Of a stretch of DNA of 64,000 nucleotides, positions 54,054 through 62,482 are shown piece by piece. Within the stretch, counting starts at the first letter, position 1. Each line of letters starts with the position of its first letter. A program made the position numbers and the translations under genes. Source of the stretch: Acidobacteriaceae bacterium (GTDB lineage: Bacteria; Acidobacteriota; Terriglobia; Terriglobales; Acidobacteriaceae); contig JARLFX010000228.1 of the NCBI GenBank assembly GCA_031296355.1, positions 20,375 through 84,374 of the forward strand. The letters are read 5' to 3'. The notes beneath the pieces are model-generated. The model was given only the letters and a program-made list of their open reading frames with translations, searched no databases and was not told the DNA's origin.

Positions 54054-54569
54054 ATGCACTTAGCATTTTTCTTCATCTTCGGCGGTCTGGCAGTAGCAGG
54101 AGCACTCAGCTTCCTGCTGCAGCGTCATCCCATCAACAGCGCTCTCTCGCTGATCGTGGTCATGCTCGCCCTCGCCATCCTCTACTGGTCGTTGGGGGCA
54201 GAATTCCTCGCCGCCGCGCAGGTCATCGTCTACTCCGGCGCCATCATGGTGCTCTTCGTCTTCGTCATCATGCTGCTCAATGCCGGCGAAGAGCTGCGCA
54301 CCCACGGCAGCAAAGCCGCCTACATCGCCGGATTCCCCGGTGCAGCCGCCATCTTCTGCCTGCTCACCTTCGTCTTCCTCTCCAGCCGTCACGTCTTCGG
54401 CTACGCTCAGTCCGGCATCCTCAACGCCTCCGCCCGCGACGGCTCCAGCAACATCACCCAGATCAGCACGCTTCTCTTCCGCGACCTTCTCCTCCCCTTT
54501 GAGGTCACCTCCATCCTGATTCTCGTTGCCATACTCGGCGCCGTAGTCCTCGCGCGGAAGGAGCAGTGA
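54054..54569 (+). CDS. nuoJ: NADH-quinone oxidoreductase subunit J
   Basis: A 171-residue membrane subunit with five helices (about 1-20, 25-45, 52-75, 90-108, 140-165). Family features are NSALSLIVVMLALAILYWSLGAEFLAAAQVIVYSGAIMVLFVFVIMLLN. The C-terminal helix LLLPFEVTSILILVAILGAVVLARKEQ is also typical. The TGA stop overlaps the ATG of the following 52-residue ORF (TGATG), implying coupled translation. Confidence 0.96.
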   Translation: MHLAFFFIFGGLAVAGALSFLLQRHPINSALSLIVVMLALAILYWSLGAEFLAAAQVIVYSGAIMVLFVFVIMLLNAGEELRTHGSKAAYIAGFPGAAAIFCLLTFVFLSSRHVFGYAQSGILNASARDGSSNITQISTLLFRDLLLPFEVTSILILVAILGAVVLARKEQ

Positions 54570-54727
54570 TGACGATTATGGAAAAGGCTATCCTGGCGTT
54601 CGTAATCTTCCCTCTGTGCGTTGCAGGTGCCACTGCTTTTTTTGCGGTGCGTAGTGCTCGTCGCATGAAGGCTCGTCGCGCTGACGCTGTAGCAAAAATG
54701 GTTCACCATGAAAGGATTACTCCATGA
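54569..54727 (+). CDS. Unrecognised 52-residue single-span membrane protein between nuoJ and nuoK
   Basis: [20 protein letters not shown], a hydrophobic helix about residues 7-26, then a strongly basic stretch ([18 protein letters not shown]) and a short tail. Its ATG overlaps the nuoJ stop and its TGA overlaps the nuoK ATG (4-nt ATGA overlap), the tight packing of the other nuo genes. By the positive-inside rule the C-terminus should face the cytoplasm. It matches no complex I subunit known to me. It may be an accessory or assembly factor, or a coupling peptide. Confidence 0.7.
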   Translation: MTIMEKAILAFVIFPLCVAGATAFFAVRSARRMKARRADAVAKMVHHERITP

Positions 54728-55029
54728 TGGTGCCCATTAGCTACTACCTCATCCTCGCCGCCATCCTCTTCTCCATCGGAGTCGGCTCGTTCCTCATCAA
54801 GCGCAACGTCATTACCATCTTCATGTCCATTGAGCTCATGCTCAACGCCGTCAACCTCACCTTTGTCGCCTTCGCGCACATGTGGGGCAATCTCAACGGT
54901 CAGATCTTCGTCTTCTTCGTCATGGTTGTTGCCGCGGCAGAAGCCGCCGTCGGCCTCGCCATCATCATTGCTATCTTCCGCACGCGCGAGACGCTCAGCG
55001 TGGACCAGGTGAATCTCCTCAAACTATGA
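54724..55029 (+). CDS. nuoK: NADH-quinone oxidoreductase subunit K
   Basis: A 101-residue three-helix membrane subunit. [33 protein letters not shown] contains the conserved membrane Glu, and [38 protein letters not shown] contains the second. Start ATG 54724 overlaps the small upstream ORF; its TGA overlaps the nuoL ATG (55026). Forms part of the proton channel assembly with NuoJ and NuoL. Confidence 0.97.
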   Translation: MMVPISYYLILAAILFSIGVGSFLIKRNVITIFMSIELMLNAVNLTFVAFAHMWGNLNGQIFVFFVMVVAAAEAAVGLAIIIAIFRTRETLSVDQVNLLKL

Positions 55030-57005
55030 CCCCCATGTCTCCACATCTTCTCTGGTTTATCCCGCTGCTGCCATTCGCTGGCTTCCTGGTGAATGGCCTG
55101 CTCGGCCGCCGCCTCTCGAAGAGCGCGGTCACGGGTGTTGCCTTGTTCTGCACCGCGCTGCCCGTGCTGCTCGTCCTCTGGCTCACCGCCACCTTCCACG
55201 CAGAGCATCTGCTCTCTCTCGTCACCGGTCATCAAATCTGGATCCAGGTCAGCGGCTTCCAGATTCCCTTCTCCCTCGCCGTCGACCATCTCACCCTGGT
55301 CATGCTCGCCGTCGTCACCGGCGTCGGCTTCCTCATCCACATCTACTCCGCCGGATACATGGCGCACGAAGAGGGTTACTGGCGCTTCTTCGCCTACCTC
55401 AACCTCTTCATGTTCTTCATGCTCACGCTTGTGCTCGCCGCCAACTTCCTCCTGCTCTTCGTCGGCTGGGAAGGCGTCGGCCTCGCCTCCTACCTGCTCA
55501 TCGGCTTCTACTTCAAGAAAGATTCCGCCGCCAACGCCGGCAAAAAAGCCTTCATCGTCAACCGCATCGGCGACTTCGGTTTCCTGCTCGCCATGTTCCT
55601 CATGGTCGCCCACTTCGGCAGCCTCAGCTTCGGCAGCGTCTTCGCCCAGGTTGCTATGCACCCGCAGTTGCAGGGCGGATTCCTCACCGCCATCTGCCTC
55701 ATGCTCGTACTCGGAGCCACCGGAAAATCCGCCCAGATTCCCCTCTATATCTGGCTGCCAGACGCCATGGAAGGCCCCACGCCGGTCTCCGCTCTCATCC
55801 ACGCTGCCACCATGGTCACAGCCGGCATCTACATGGTCGCCCGCTGCCATGTGCTCTTTGACCGTTCCGCCCTCGCGCTCGGCGTAGTAGCCATCATCGG
55901 CGCGCTCACCGCCATCTTCGCCGCCTCCATCGGCATGGTGCAGACGGATATCAAGCGTGTCCTCGCCTACTCCACCGTCTCGCAGCTCGGCTACATGTTC
56001 CTGGCCTGCGGCGTCGGCGCCTACTCCGCCGCCATCTTCCACCTGCTCACCCACGCCTTCTTCAAAGCGCTTCTCTTCCTTGCCGCGGGCTCCGTCATCC
56101 ACGCCCTCAGCGGCGAGCAGGACATGCGCCACATGGGTGGCCTCCGCCACCGCATCCCCGTCACCTTCTGGACGATGACCGCAGGCGTCTTCGCCATCGC
56201 CGGCTTCCCCGGCCTCTCCGGCTTCTTCTCCAAAGACGAAATCCTCTACCGCGCCTTCTCCTCGCCCGGCCCCATGGGCAAACTCCTCTGGGCCGTCGGT
56301 CTGCTCACCGCGCTGATGACGGCCTTTTACATGTTCCGCCTCTGGTATCTCACCTTCTTCGGCGCGCAGCGTTTTGAAGATCATCATGCCGCCGACTCGC
56401 ATGCCCACGGCGTGCACGAGTCCTCCTGGATCATGCTCGCTCCTCTGGTCGTCCTCGCCGTTCTCGCCATCAGCGGCGGATGGATCGGCATCCCGCATGC
56501 ACTGGGTGGCAACGATTACTTTGAGCGCTTCCTGAGCCCCGTCTTTATCTCATCCGCTTCCCCGCACCGCGTGCTTGAAACCGCTGCCACCAGCTACACA
56601 CTGGAGCGCATACTCGCAGCCATCTCCGTACTCGCCGCCGTCCTTGGCCTGCTGCTGGCGGATTACTTCTACCGCCGCCGCCCGGACGCCGCCGCCAAGC
56701 TCGCACAGAGCGCCCGCGTTCTGCACACCACGCTGGTGCACAAGTACTGGGTCGATGAGATTTACGCGAAGTTGATCGTCATGCCGCTCATGATGCTGGG
56801 CCGCTACGTTCTCTTCTATGGCATAGACATGGGCATCATCGGCGGAGTCACTTCAGCCGGTGCAGCAAGTGCCCGCGGAGCCGGTGGCCTTCTCCGCCGC
56901 ATGCAATCAGGCAACATCCGTTCCTACGCTGGCTGGCTGGCGGCAGGTGCGGCAGTCATTCTGGCCGTTACCATCTTTGGCCGCGCAATTTTGCACATAT
57001 TTTAG
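55026..57005 (+). CDS. nuoL: NADH-quinone oxidoreductase subunit L
   Basis: A 659-residue antiporter-like proton-pumping subunit with about 14-16 helices. It starts [20 protein letters not shown] at ATG 55026, overlapping the nuoK stop. [69 protein letters not shown] and [22 protein letters not shown] are the standard channel blocks, with conserved Lys and Glu. [17 protein letters not shown] follows. The C-terminal lateral helix region (about 560-640) is present, so the subunit is full length. Confidence 0.97.
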   Translation: MTPMSPHLLWFIPLLPFAGFLVNGLLGRRLSKSAVTGVALFCTALPVLLVLWLTATFHAEHLLSLVTGHQIWIQVSGFQIPFSLAVDHLTLVMLAVVTGVGFLIHIYSAGYMAHEEGYWRFFAYLNLFMFFMLTLVLAANFLLLFVGWEGVGLASYLLIGFYFKKDSAANAGKKAFIVNRIGDFGFLLAMFLMVAHFGSLSFGSVFAQVAMHPQLQGGFLTAICLMLVLGATGKSAQIPLYIWLPDAMEGPTPVSALIHAATMVTAGIYMVARCHVLFDRSALALGVVAIIGALTAIFAASIGMVQTDIKRVLAYSTVSQLGYMFLACGVGAYSAAIFHLLTHAFFKALLFLAAGSVIHALSGEQDMRHMGGLRHRIPVTFWTMTAGVFAIAGFPGLSGFFSKDEILYRAFSSPGPMGKLLWAVGLLTALMTAFYMFRLWYLTFFGAQRFEDHHAADSHAHGVHESSWIMLAPLVVLAVLAISGGWIGIPHALGGNDYFERFLSPVFISSASPHRVLETAATSYTLERILAAISVLAAVLGLLLADYFYRRRPDAAAKLAQSARVLHTTLVHKYWVDEIYAKLIVMPLMMLGRYVLFYGIDMGIIGGVTSAGAASARGAGGLLRRMQSGNIRSYAGWLAAGAAVILAVTIFGRAILHIF

Positions 57006-57020
57006 AGGGTTTGGCAGCGC

Positions 57021-58592
57021 ATGATGCTAGTGAACAACCATATTCTGACGCTCATCGTATTCGTCCCGCTCGTGGGCGCGGCGCTGCTTGCGCTTCTGCC
57101 CGTGCGTGGCCGCTCGATGCAGTGGGGCGCGCTCGCAGTTACGCTGCTCACCTTCCTGCTCACCCTGCACCTGCCCGCCCACTATGACTACGTGGCTGGC
57201 GGCATGCAGTTTGAGAGCAACCACCTCTGGCTCGCCTCGCCCGCCATCCGCTATCACCTCGGAGTAGACGGCCTCTCCCTCTGGCTCGTCGTTCTCATCG
57301 GCCTGCTCGCCCCCTTCGGAGTGCTCGCCTCCTGGCGCGCCATCGGCGAGCGCACCAAAGAGTTTTACGTCCTCTTCCTCGTCCAGCAGACCGCCATGCT
57401 CGGCGTCTTCGTCGCGCTCGATCTCTTCCTCTTCTACGGATTCTGGGAGCTCTCCCTCGTCCCCATGACGCTGCTCATCGCCATATTCGGCCGCTCAGAA
57501 AACCGCCGTCGCGCCGCGATGAAGTACTTCCTCTACACCTTCATCACCTCCGCGCTTCTTCTGGTCGCCATCCTCTGGCTCTATGCCCGCACCGGAACCT
57601 TCGATTTCACCGTCCTTGCGCAGATGGCCGCAGCCCACCAGATTTCCACCTCCGCCAAAGCCCTCTGGCTGGCCTCGCTCGCCTTCCTCCTGGCCTTCGC
57701 CACCAAGATTCCCGTCTTCCCGCTGCACGGCTGGCTCTCCGATGCCATCTCTGAAGCCCCCACCGCCGCCGCCATGGTCCTCGTCGGCGAACTCGGCCTC
57801 TACGCCATCCTGCGCTTCTCCCTCGGCATCTTCCCCGCGGAGTCGCATCGCATCGCTCCGCTCATGATCGCCCTCGGTGCCATCGGCATCGTCTACGGCG
57901 CTCTCATCGCCCTGGCGCAGACTGACATCAAACGCCTCATCGCCTACGCCTCGCTCAGCCATGTCAGCTTCGTTGTGCTCGGCATCTTCAGCTTCACCAT
58001 CGCCGGCATCAACGGCTCCATCTACCAGATCCTCAACCACGGCATCTCCGGCGGCGCGCTGCTCATCCTCGCTGGCTTCCTCTACGAGCGCTACCAGACC
58101 TACGACATGCGCGACTACGGCGGCGTTGCCCAGCGCATGCCCTGGATGGTCACGCTCTTCGTCATTACCACCCTGGCCCTCATCGGCCTGCCCATGTTCA
58201 ACGGCTTCGTCGGTGAATTCCTCGTCCTCAGCGGAGCCTTCCTCACGCATCCCCGCTGGACCACCTTCGCCACCGTCGGCGTCATCCTCAGCGCCTCCTA
58301 CATGCTCTGGATGGTGCAGCGCATCTTCTACGGCAACGTTGGCCCGAAGATAAAAGATGATCTGGATCAGCGCGATCTCGGCGCACGCGAGCAGATTGCC
58401 CTCTGGCCCCTCGCCGCGCTCATGCTCGTCATGGGCGTCTTCTCCCCCTTCTGGATGCGCGCTATCGATTCCAGCAGCGTTCTCCTCGCCGATAAGCCCG
58501 CTACCGCTGCCGCGCCCCACGTCGTCGTCCTCAGTTCCGCCACCTACGCGATTCCTGACTCTGATACGGACTCCGCGAAAGGGGGCAAGTAA
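57021..58592 (+). CDS. nuoM: NADH-quinone oxidoreductase subunit M
   Basis: A 523-residue antiporter-like subunit with about 14 helices. [18 protein letters not shown] (conserved Glu), [68 protein letters not shown] and [22 protein letters not shown] are family blocks. The loop-rich C-terminus is Ala/Asp-rich. Start ATG 57021, with a second ATG codon adjacent; the gap after nuoL is 15 bp and GAGGG lies upstream. Together with L and N it completes three pump modules. Confidence 0.97.
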   Translation: MMLVNNHILTLIVFVPLVGAALLALLPVRGRSMQWGALAVTLLTFLLTLHLPAHYDYVAGGMQFESNHLWLASPAIRYHLGVDGLSLWLVVLIGLLAPFGVLASWRAIGERTKEFYVLFLVQQTAMLGVFVALDLFLFYGFWELSLVPMTLLIAIFGRSENRRRAAMKYFLYTFITSALLLVAILWLYARTGTFDFTVLAQMAAAHQISTSAKALWLASLAFLLAFATKIPVFPLHGWLSDAISEAPTAAAMVLVGELGLYAILRFSLGIFPAESHRIAPLMIALGAIGIVYGALIALAQTDIKRLIAYASLSHVSFVVLGIFSFTIAGINGSIYQILNHGISGGALLILAGFLYERYQTYDMRDYGGVAQRMPWMVTLFVITTLALIGLPMFNGFVGEFLVLSGAFLTHPRWTTFATVGVILSASYMLWMVQRIFYGNVGPKIKDDLDQRDLGAREQIALWPLAALMLVMGVFSPFWMRAIDSSSVLLADKPATAAAPHVVVLSSATYAIPDSDTDSAKGGK

Positions 58593-58594
58593 GC

Positions 58595-60088
58595 ATGCTC
58601 TCCATGAACATAATCCGCCTTCTCCCCGAAATCATCCTCACCCTTAGCGGTGTGATGGTCATGCTGGAAGAGCCCATGCTTCCCGCCACCCGCAGCCGTA
58701 AGTCGCTCGGCTGGTTCGCGATCTTCGGCACCCTCGCAGCCGCGGCCGCCAGCCTCTGGCAGCTCCACTACCCCGTCGGTACGGCCTTCTACGGCATGGT
58801 GCAGGTTGACGCCTTCAGCGTCTTCTTCCATCTGCTCATCTGCGCCATCGTCCTGGTCACGCTGCTCACCTCGCTCGATTACTTCGAAGGCTTCGCCACC
58901 CACGCCGGCGAATACTTCGCCCTCGTCCTCTTCGGAGCCACCGGCATGATGCTCATGACCTGCTCCGTCGAGCTCCTCATGGTCTTCATCGGCCTCGAAA
59001 TTTCATCCATCGCGACCTACATCATGGCTGGCATGCGCAAGGGCCAGGGTGCCAGTGCAGAAGCCGCGCTGAAGTACTTCCTCCTCGGCTCCTTCGCCAC
59101 CGCCTTCTTCCTCTATGGTGTCGCCCTCATCTTCGGAGCCACCGGCAGCACCGGCTTTGCCGCCATCGCCGCCGCCATCCCCACCGCGAAAGCCCCCCTT
59201 CTCGTCGTCACATCCTTTGCCCTGATGCTGATCGGCCTCGGCTTCAAAGTCTCCGCCGCGCCCTTCCACGTCTGGACGCCCGACGTCTACCAGGGCGCTC
59301 CCTCGCCCGTCGTCGGCCTCATGTCCACCGCGCCCAAGGCCGCCGCCTTCGCCGTCCTGCTCCGCGTCACCTACACCGCCTTCCCCAGCCTGCAGCATCG
59401 CTGGAGCATCCTCCTCTGGGCGCTCGCCGTGCTCTCCATGTTCATCGGCAACCTCTGCGCTCTGCTGCAGCGCGACGTCAAACGCATGCTGGCCTACTCC
59501 TCCATCGCCCACGCCGGCTACATCCTCGTCGCCTTCACCGCCTACCGCGCCGATGGCATCGCCGCCGTCTGCTTCTACACCGCCGCCTACGCCGCCATGA
59601 ACGTCGGCGCCTTCGCCGTCATCACCCAGGCCAGCGGCGTCAAAGAGACCCTCAGCAACATCGAGGACTACGCTGGCCTCGCGCAGCAGCGCCCCTTGCT
59701 CTCCGCCGCCCTCGCCTTCTTCCTGCTCTCGATGATCGGCATTCCCTTCACCGCGGGCTTCTTCGGCAAGTTCTACGTCTTCACCGCCGCCCTGCACGCC
59801 GGGCATCTATGGCTCGTCGTCCTCGGCCTCATCAACAGCGGCCTCGCCTGCTACTACTACCTCCGCTTCCTCATCAGCCTCTACTCCCCAGCCCCTTCCG
59901 CTCGCGCCGAACTCCTCCGCGGCAAGCGCCTCAGCTTCGCCGCCACCATCGGCATCGCCCTCTGCGTCCTCGCCACCTTGGCTCTCGGCATCATTCCCGG
60001 ACGCATCCTGCACCTCGCCTCACGCGCCGCAGACATCACCCCAGTCGCTGAAGCAGCGCCGCCGGCAACTGTCACCTTGATGCACTAA
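58595..60088 (+). CDS. nuoN: NADH-quinone oxidoreductase subunit N
   Basis: A 497-residue antiporter-like subunit, last of the pump series. Blocks: [110 protein letters not shown] and [19 protein letters not shown]. Start ATG 58595, two bases after the nuoM stop. The following small membrane ORF begins 2 bp after its stop, so the operon continues. Confidence 0.97.
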   Translation: MLSMNIIRLLPEIILTLSGVMVMLEEPMLPATRSRKSLGWFAIFGTLAAAAASLWQLHYPVGTAFYGMVQVDAFSVFFHLLICAIVLVTLLTSLDYFEGFATHAGEYFALVLFGATGMMLMTCSVELLMVFIGLEISSIATYIMAGMRKGQGASAEAALKYFLLGSFATAFFLYGVALIFGATGSTGFAAIAAAIPTAKAPLLVVTSFALMLIGLGFKVSAAPFHVWTPDVYQGAPSPVVGLMSTAPKAAAFAVLLRVTYTAFPSLQHRWSILLWALAVLSMFIGNLCALLQRDVKRMLAYSSIAHAGYILVAFTAYRADGIAAVCFYTAAYAAMNVGAFAVITQASGVKETLSNIEDYAGLAQQRPLLSAALAFFLLSMIGIPFTAGFFGKFYVFTAALHAGHLWLVVLGLINSGLACYYYLRFLISLYSPAPSARAELLRGKRLSFAATIGIALCVLATLALGIIPGRILHLASRAADITPVAEAAPPATVTLMH

Positions 60089-60090
60089 CG

Positions 60091-60402
60091 ATGAAAGTTC
60101 AACGCCCCATACTCGCAGCAGCATGTATCGGCGTTGCAATCTCCCTCTGCTTGTCTTTGTTGGATAATTTGCATCTCTTTGGCGCGCCGCACTCAAAGCT
60201 GACCTTGAGCGTTCTATTCCTGTTCACCGGTCTGATTGCCACCCTTTGCATGCCCGGATACCTGGTGGCAAACCTTCTCCTCGGCCCCATTCACAACATC
60301 GCAGAAGGACAGCACATTCAGTATCTGGCAGCGGCCCTGAATGCCCTCATCTATAGCTTCATCGCTTATCTCATCCTGAAGCGAAAGCGCATCCACTCCT
60401 GA
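60091..60402 (+). CDS. Small membrane protein ending the nuo operon, 103 residues
   Basis: Three predicted helices (about 6-25 LAAACIGVAISLCLSLLDN, 38-62 LTLSVLFLFTGLIATLCMPGYLVANLLL, 78-96 LAAALNALIYSFIAYLILK) and a basic C-terminus KRKRIHS. Start ATG 60091, 2 bp after nuoN, so translation is probably coupled. It is not one of the 14 standard subunits and no family is recognised. Generic hydrophobic YIP- or DUF-type proteins could look alike. Confidence 0.7.
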   Translation: MKVQRPILAAACIGVAISLCLSLLDNLHLFGAPHSKLTLSVLFLFTGLIATLCMPGYLVANLLLGPIHNIAEGQHIQYLAAALNALIYSFIAYLILKRKRIHS

Positions 60403-60410
60403 ACAAATCC

Positions 60411-60504
60411 AGCACGGATTAAACAGAAAAGCACGGAAGTGGAAATTTAGAACCTCAAAGGTTTCTAATCCCACAAATCCGTGCTTTTCTGTTTAATCCG
60501 TGCT
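60411..60504. repeat. Long perfect inverted repeat between convergent nuo and atp operons
   Basis: Two 27-bp arms (60411-60437 and 60478-60504) are exact reverse complements. The left arm starts AGCACGGATTAAACAG and ends AAAAGCACGGA, so each arm itself has AGCACGGA at both ends. GTGG/CCAC (60439-60442, 60471-60474) and TTAGAACC/GGTTTCTAA extend the pairing to a hairpin of roughly 90 nt. It could terminate transcription from both sides and may be a mobile palindromic (MITE-like) unit of the AATCCGTG repeat style. Confidence 0.88.
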
Positions 60505-60522
60505 TGTCTTTTATTTCTAAGC

Positions 60523-60828
60523 TTACTTCACCTTCATCAGGATGATGACCAGGGTGTACAGAGCCAGAGACTCAATCAGCGCCAGGCCCAAAATCAGGAA
60601 CAGGAAAATGGCTGGCCGCGCTCCTGGGTTGCGCGCAACCGCTTCCGTGGCAGAGGCAGTCGCCTTGCCCTGGCCGAGGCCGCAAAGACCGGCTGCAATC
60701 GCCATGCCGATACCGGCGCCAATGGGAGCCAGGTTAACCGCGGACCCTGCCGCGTCAAACGCAAATGCCGGCGTGGCCAGCAGAAGCGCAGAGAGTGTCA
60801 TGAACAAATACTGCAGTTGCTTACGCAT
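60523..60828 (-). CDS. atpE: ATP synthase F0 subunit c with N-terminal signal-like extension
   Basis: 101 residues. The c-subunit hairpin spans about 28-101: helix 1 APIGAGIGMAIAAGLCGLGQGKA, the polar loop ATEAVARNPGARP, helix 2 FLFLILGLALIESLALYTLVIILM with the ion-carrying Glu86. Gln53, Ser87 and Tyr91 surround it in the pattern seen in Na+-binding c-rings (Gln-Glu-Ser-Tyr). The first 23 residues (MRKQLQYLFMTLSALLLATPAFA) look like a cleavable signal peptide, found on some bacterial c subunits. Downstream is the long inverted repeat. Confidence 0.92.
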   Translation of the reverse strand: MRKQLQYLFMTLSALLLATPAFAFDAAGSAVNLAPIGAGIGMAIAAGLCGLGQGKATASATEAVARNPGARPAIFLFLILGLALIESLALYTLVIILMKVK

Positions 60829-60922
60829 CGTTGTTGCTCCTTGTAGTGCTTGCTTCCTTTGGATTCCGTCAGTGGGTGGTTGAGGCTCACCGTGCTGGCC
60901 CCCTCACGCTGCCGGGTACAAC

Positions 60923-60950
60923 CTGCGGAGTGGAAGCATAACCCCCGCAG
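60923..60950 (-). other. Hairpin in the atpB-atpE spacer
   Basis: CTGCGG (60923-60928) and CCGCAG (60945-60950) are perfect complements in the 131-bp gap between atpB and atpE. Such a hairpin could stabilise or process the atpE mRNA, which must be translated more than the a subunit. Evidence is structural only. Confidence 0.35.
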
Positions 60951-60959
60951 AAAACTCAA

Positions 60960-61694
60960 TTAGTGGTCATGCGCTACGGCAAGCGACAGGTAGATGGCCG
61001 ACAGCAGCATAAACACAAACGCCTGCAGTAACGAAACAAATACGTGCAGTCCCATGAAAATCAGCGGAATGCCCAGCGGGATCAGCGAGAAGAACGCCAG
61101 CGTCACCAGGTCTCCAGCGTAGATGTTCGCAAAAAGACGGACGGTAAGTGAAAGCACGCGCGCCAGGTGAGAAATGATCTCAATGAGCACCATCAGCGGC
61201 GCCAGCCACCACACCGGCCCCAGAAACTGCTTGATGTACCCACCCTTGTTCGCGCGGATGCCGTGAAAATGGTAATAAATAAAGGTGACCAGGGCCATGC
61301 CCAGCGGAACCACCGGGCTTGATGTCGGTGACTCCAGCCCAGGGATAAGCCCGATGAGATTGCAGATGAGAATGAAGATAAACAGCGCTGCCAGATAGGG
61401 GACAAAGCGCTCATAGCCGTGCCCAATGATGGATTCCGCCTGGTCAGACACAAACTCGTTCGTCATCTCCGCCACATGCTGCACCGCGCCCGGCGTCTCC
61501 ACGCTCAGGCTCAGCCGTATGGCGGCAAAGAACGCCACCAGCACCACAAACACCAGCAGCTCCATGGCAAATGCATTGGTGATCGGCGCCTGTGCATAGG
61601 CTGGCGTCACATGCACGGCCGCCAGCAAGCGATCTACCGGCCCGGCAAAGTGATTATTCAGAATTGCAGTCAACAACAACTGTTCAGGCATCAC
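60960..61694 (-). CDS. atpB: ATP synthase F0 subunit a
   Basis: A 244-residue membrane subunit forming the ion half-channels. The conserved arginine is in VLSLTVRLFANIYAGDLVTLAF, and FIFILICNLIGLIPGLESPTSSPVVPLGMALVTFIYYHFHGIR is the other hallmark. LGPVWWLAPLMVLIEIISHLARV precedes the arginine helix. About six helices with a signal-like N-terminus (HVTPAYAQA). It is followed by atpE 131 bp on. The b and F1 subunit genes are absent from the window, so F0 and F1 genes appear to be split. Confidence 0.95.
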   Translation of the reverse strand: MMPEQLLLTAILNNHFAGPVDRLLAAVHVTPAYAQAPITNAFAMELLVFVVLVAFFAAIRLSLSVETPGAVQHVAEMTNEFVSDQAESIIGHGYERFVPYLAALFIFILICNLIGLIPGLESPTSSPVVPLGMALVTFIYYHFHGIRANKGGYIKQFLGPVWWLAPLMVLIEIISHLARVLSLTVRLFANIYAGDLVTLAFFSLIPLGIPLIFMGLHVFVSLLQAFVFMLLSAIYLSLAVAHDH

Positions 61695-61715
61695 GCATCC
61701 AGCGGGGAAAAATTT

Positions 61716-62156
61716 TCAGACGGTCCAGAGGCGCATCATGCGAAAAGCCTCGATCGAGAGCGCGATAACCCCCAGCAGCAGGCCGCCCGCAAGCGCGTAA
61801 ACTGAACCATCCAGAGTCTTTAGGATAGCATAAAGAACCACCACGGCCAGCCCCATGCGCACGAAGAAACCCAGTAAAACCGGGGTAACCAGGCGAACCT
61901 TCGCTGGTTCGCCCCCCTCCGTCGGCGCGTCCATCCGTCGCATCACCGCCGTCATCAGCTGCAACCACTCATACAGACCGCTGGCTGAAATCCCAGCGCC
62001 CACAACCATATACACCGCGCTCTGCCATCCCAGCTTCCACCACAGCAGCGGAATTCCCACCGTCGCCACAATCGCCGTCAGCCGGATCGCCCGCAAAATC
62101 GTCCGCCGGAAATCCGCATCCGTCAGCCCTGCAATCTGGTTCCCTGTTTCACTCAT
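61716..62156 (-). CDS. atpI: AtpI-like ATP synthase accessory membrane protein
   Basis: 146 residues with four helices (about 25-41, 46-66, 95-113, 117-135) and a polar loop RRMDAPTEGGEPAKVRL. The pattern of four spans and the location before atpB match AtpI, an assembly factor for the c-ring in some bacteria. Sequence similarity in this family is weak, so the name rests partly on synteny. The gap to atpB is 21 bp and to the upstream atpZ-like gene 3 bp. Confidence 0.7.
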   Translation of the reverse strand: MSETGNQIAGLTDADFRRTILRAIRLTAIVATVGIPLLWWKLGWQSAVYMVVGAGISASGLYEWLQLMTAVMRRMDAPTEGGEPAKVRLVTPVLLGFFVRMGLAVVVLYAILKTLDGSVYALAGGLLLGVIALSIEAFRMMRLWTV

Positions 62157-62159
62157 CTC

Positions 62160-62405
62160 TCAACCGCTCTTTCGCATATATCCTGCTGCCACCCTGTAGA
62201 TATGGACAAATCCCGCTACTGCGCCTACCACGATCCCCGCCACGTAGATCCAGTTCGTGTGCAGCCACCGGTCCAGCAGCGAGCCGCCAAACCACCCGAT
62301 CACGCACGCCGCCGGCATAATGATGGCGAGCTGGATCATTGACTCCGCCTTCACATACTCACTCATATTGCGCGTCGGTTTCGGTTTGTCTTCAGGCTCG
62401 TCCAT
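62160..62405 (-). CDS. AtpZ/AtpI family protein
   Basis: 81 residues starting [19 protein letters not shown]. Two transmembrane helices ([27 protein letters not shown] and [22 protein letters not shown]) joined by the short loop LHTNW: the standard AtpZ layout (GWxxGxxxDxxxxT and the second-helix GxxxGxxxxxY/R pattern). Reported AtpZ partners AtpI and may act in Mg2+/Ca2+ transport. It heads the atpZ-I-B-E run. Start ATG 62405 was chosen over 62459 because the longer N-terminus is not protein-like. Confidence 0.8.
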   Translation of the reverse strand: MDEPEDKPKPTRNMSEYVKAESMIQLAIIMPAACVIGWFGGSLLDRWLHTNWIYVAGIVVGAVAGFVHIYRVAAGYMRKSG

Positions 62406-62482
62406 GCTTGCCCTCGCTCCGCAACTATAACCCAACGAACGTCTATACTGAACTTTCAATAATCAAAGAGGATCACCCCCAA

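Noticed and set aside
54900..56498. 532-codon open frame antisense to nuoL
   Set aside because: It mirrors a GC-rich highly biased gene; its protein is full of Glu/Gly/Ala/Asp runs and matches no fold. nuoL has all family motifs.
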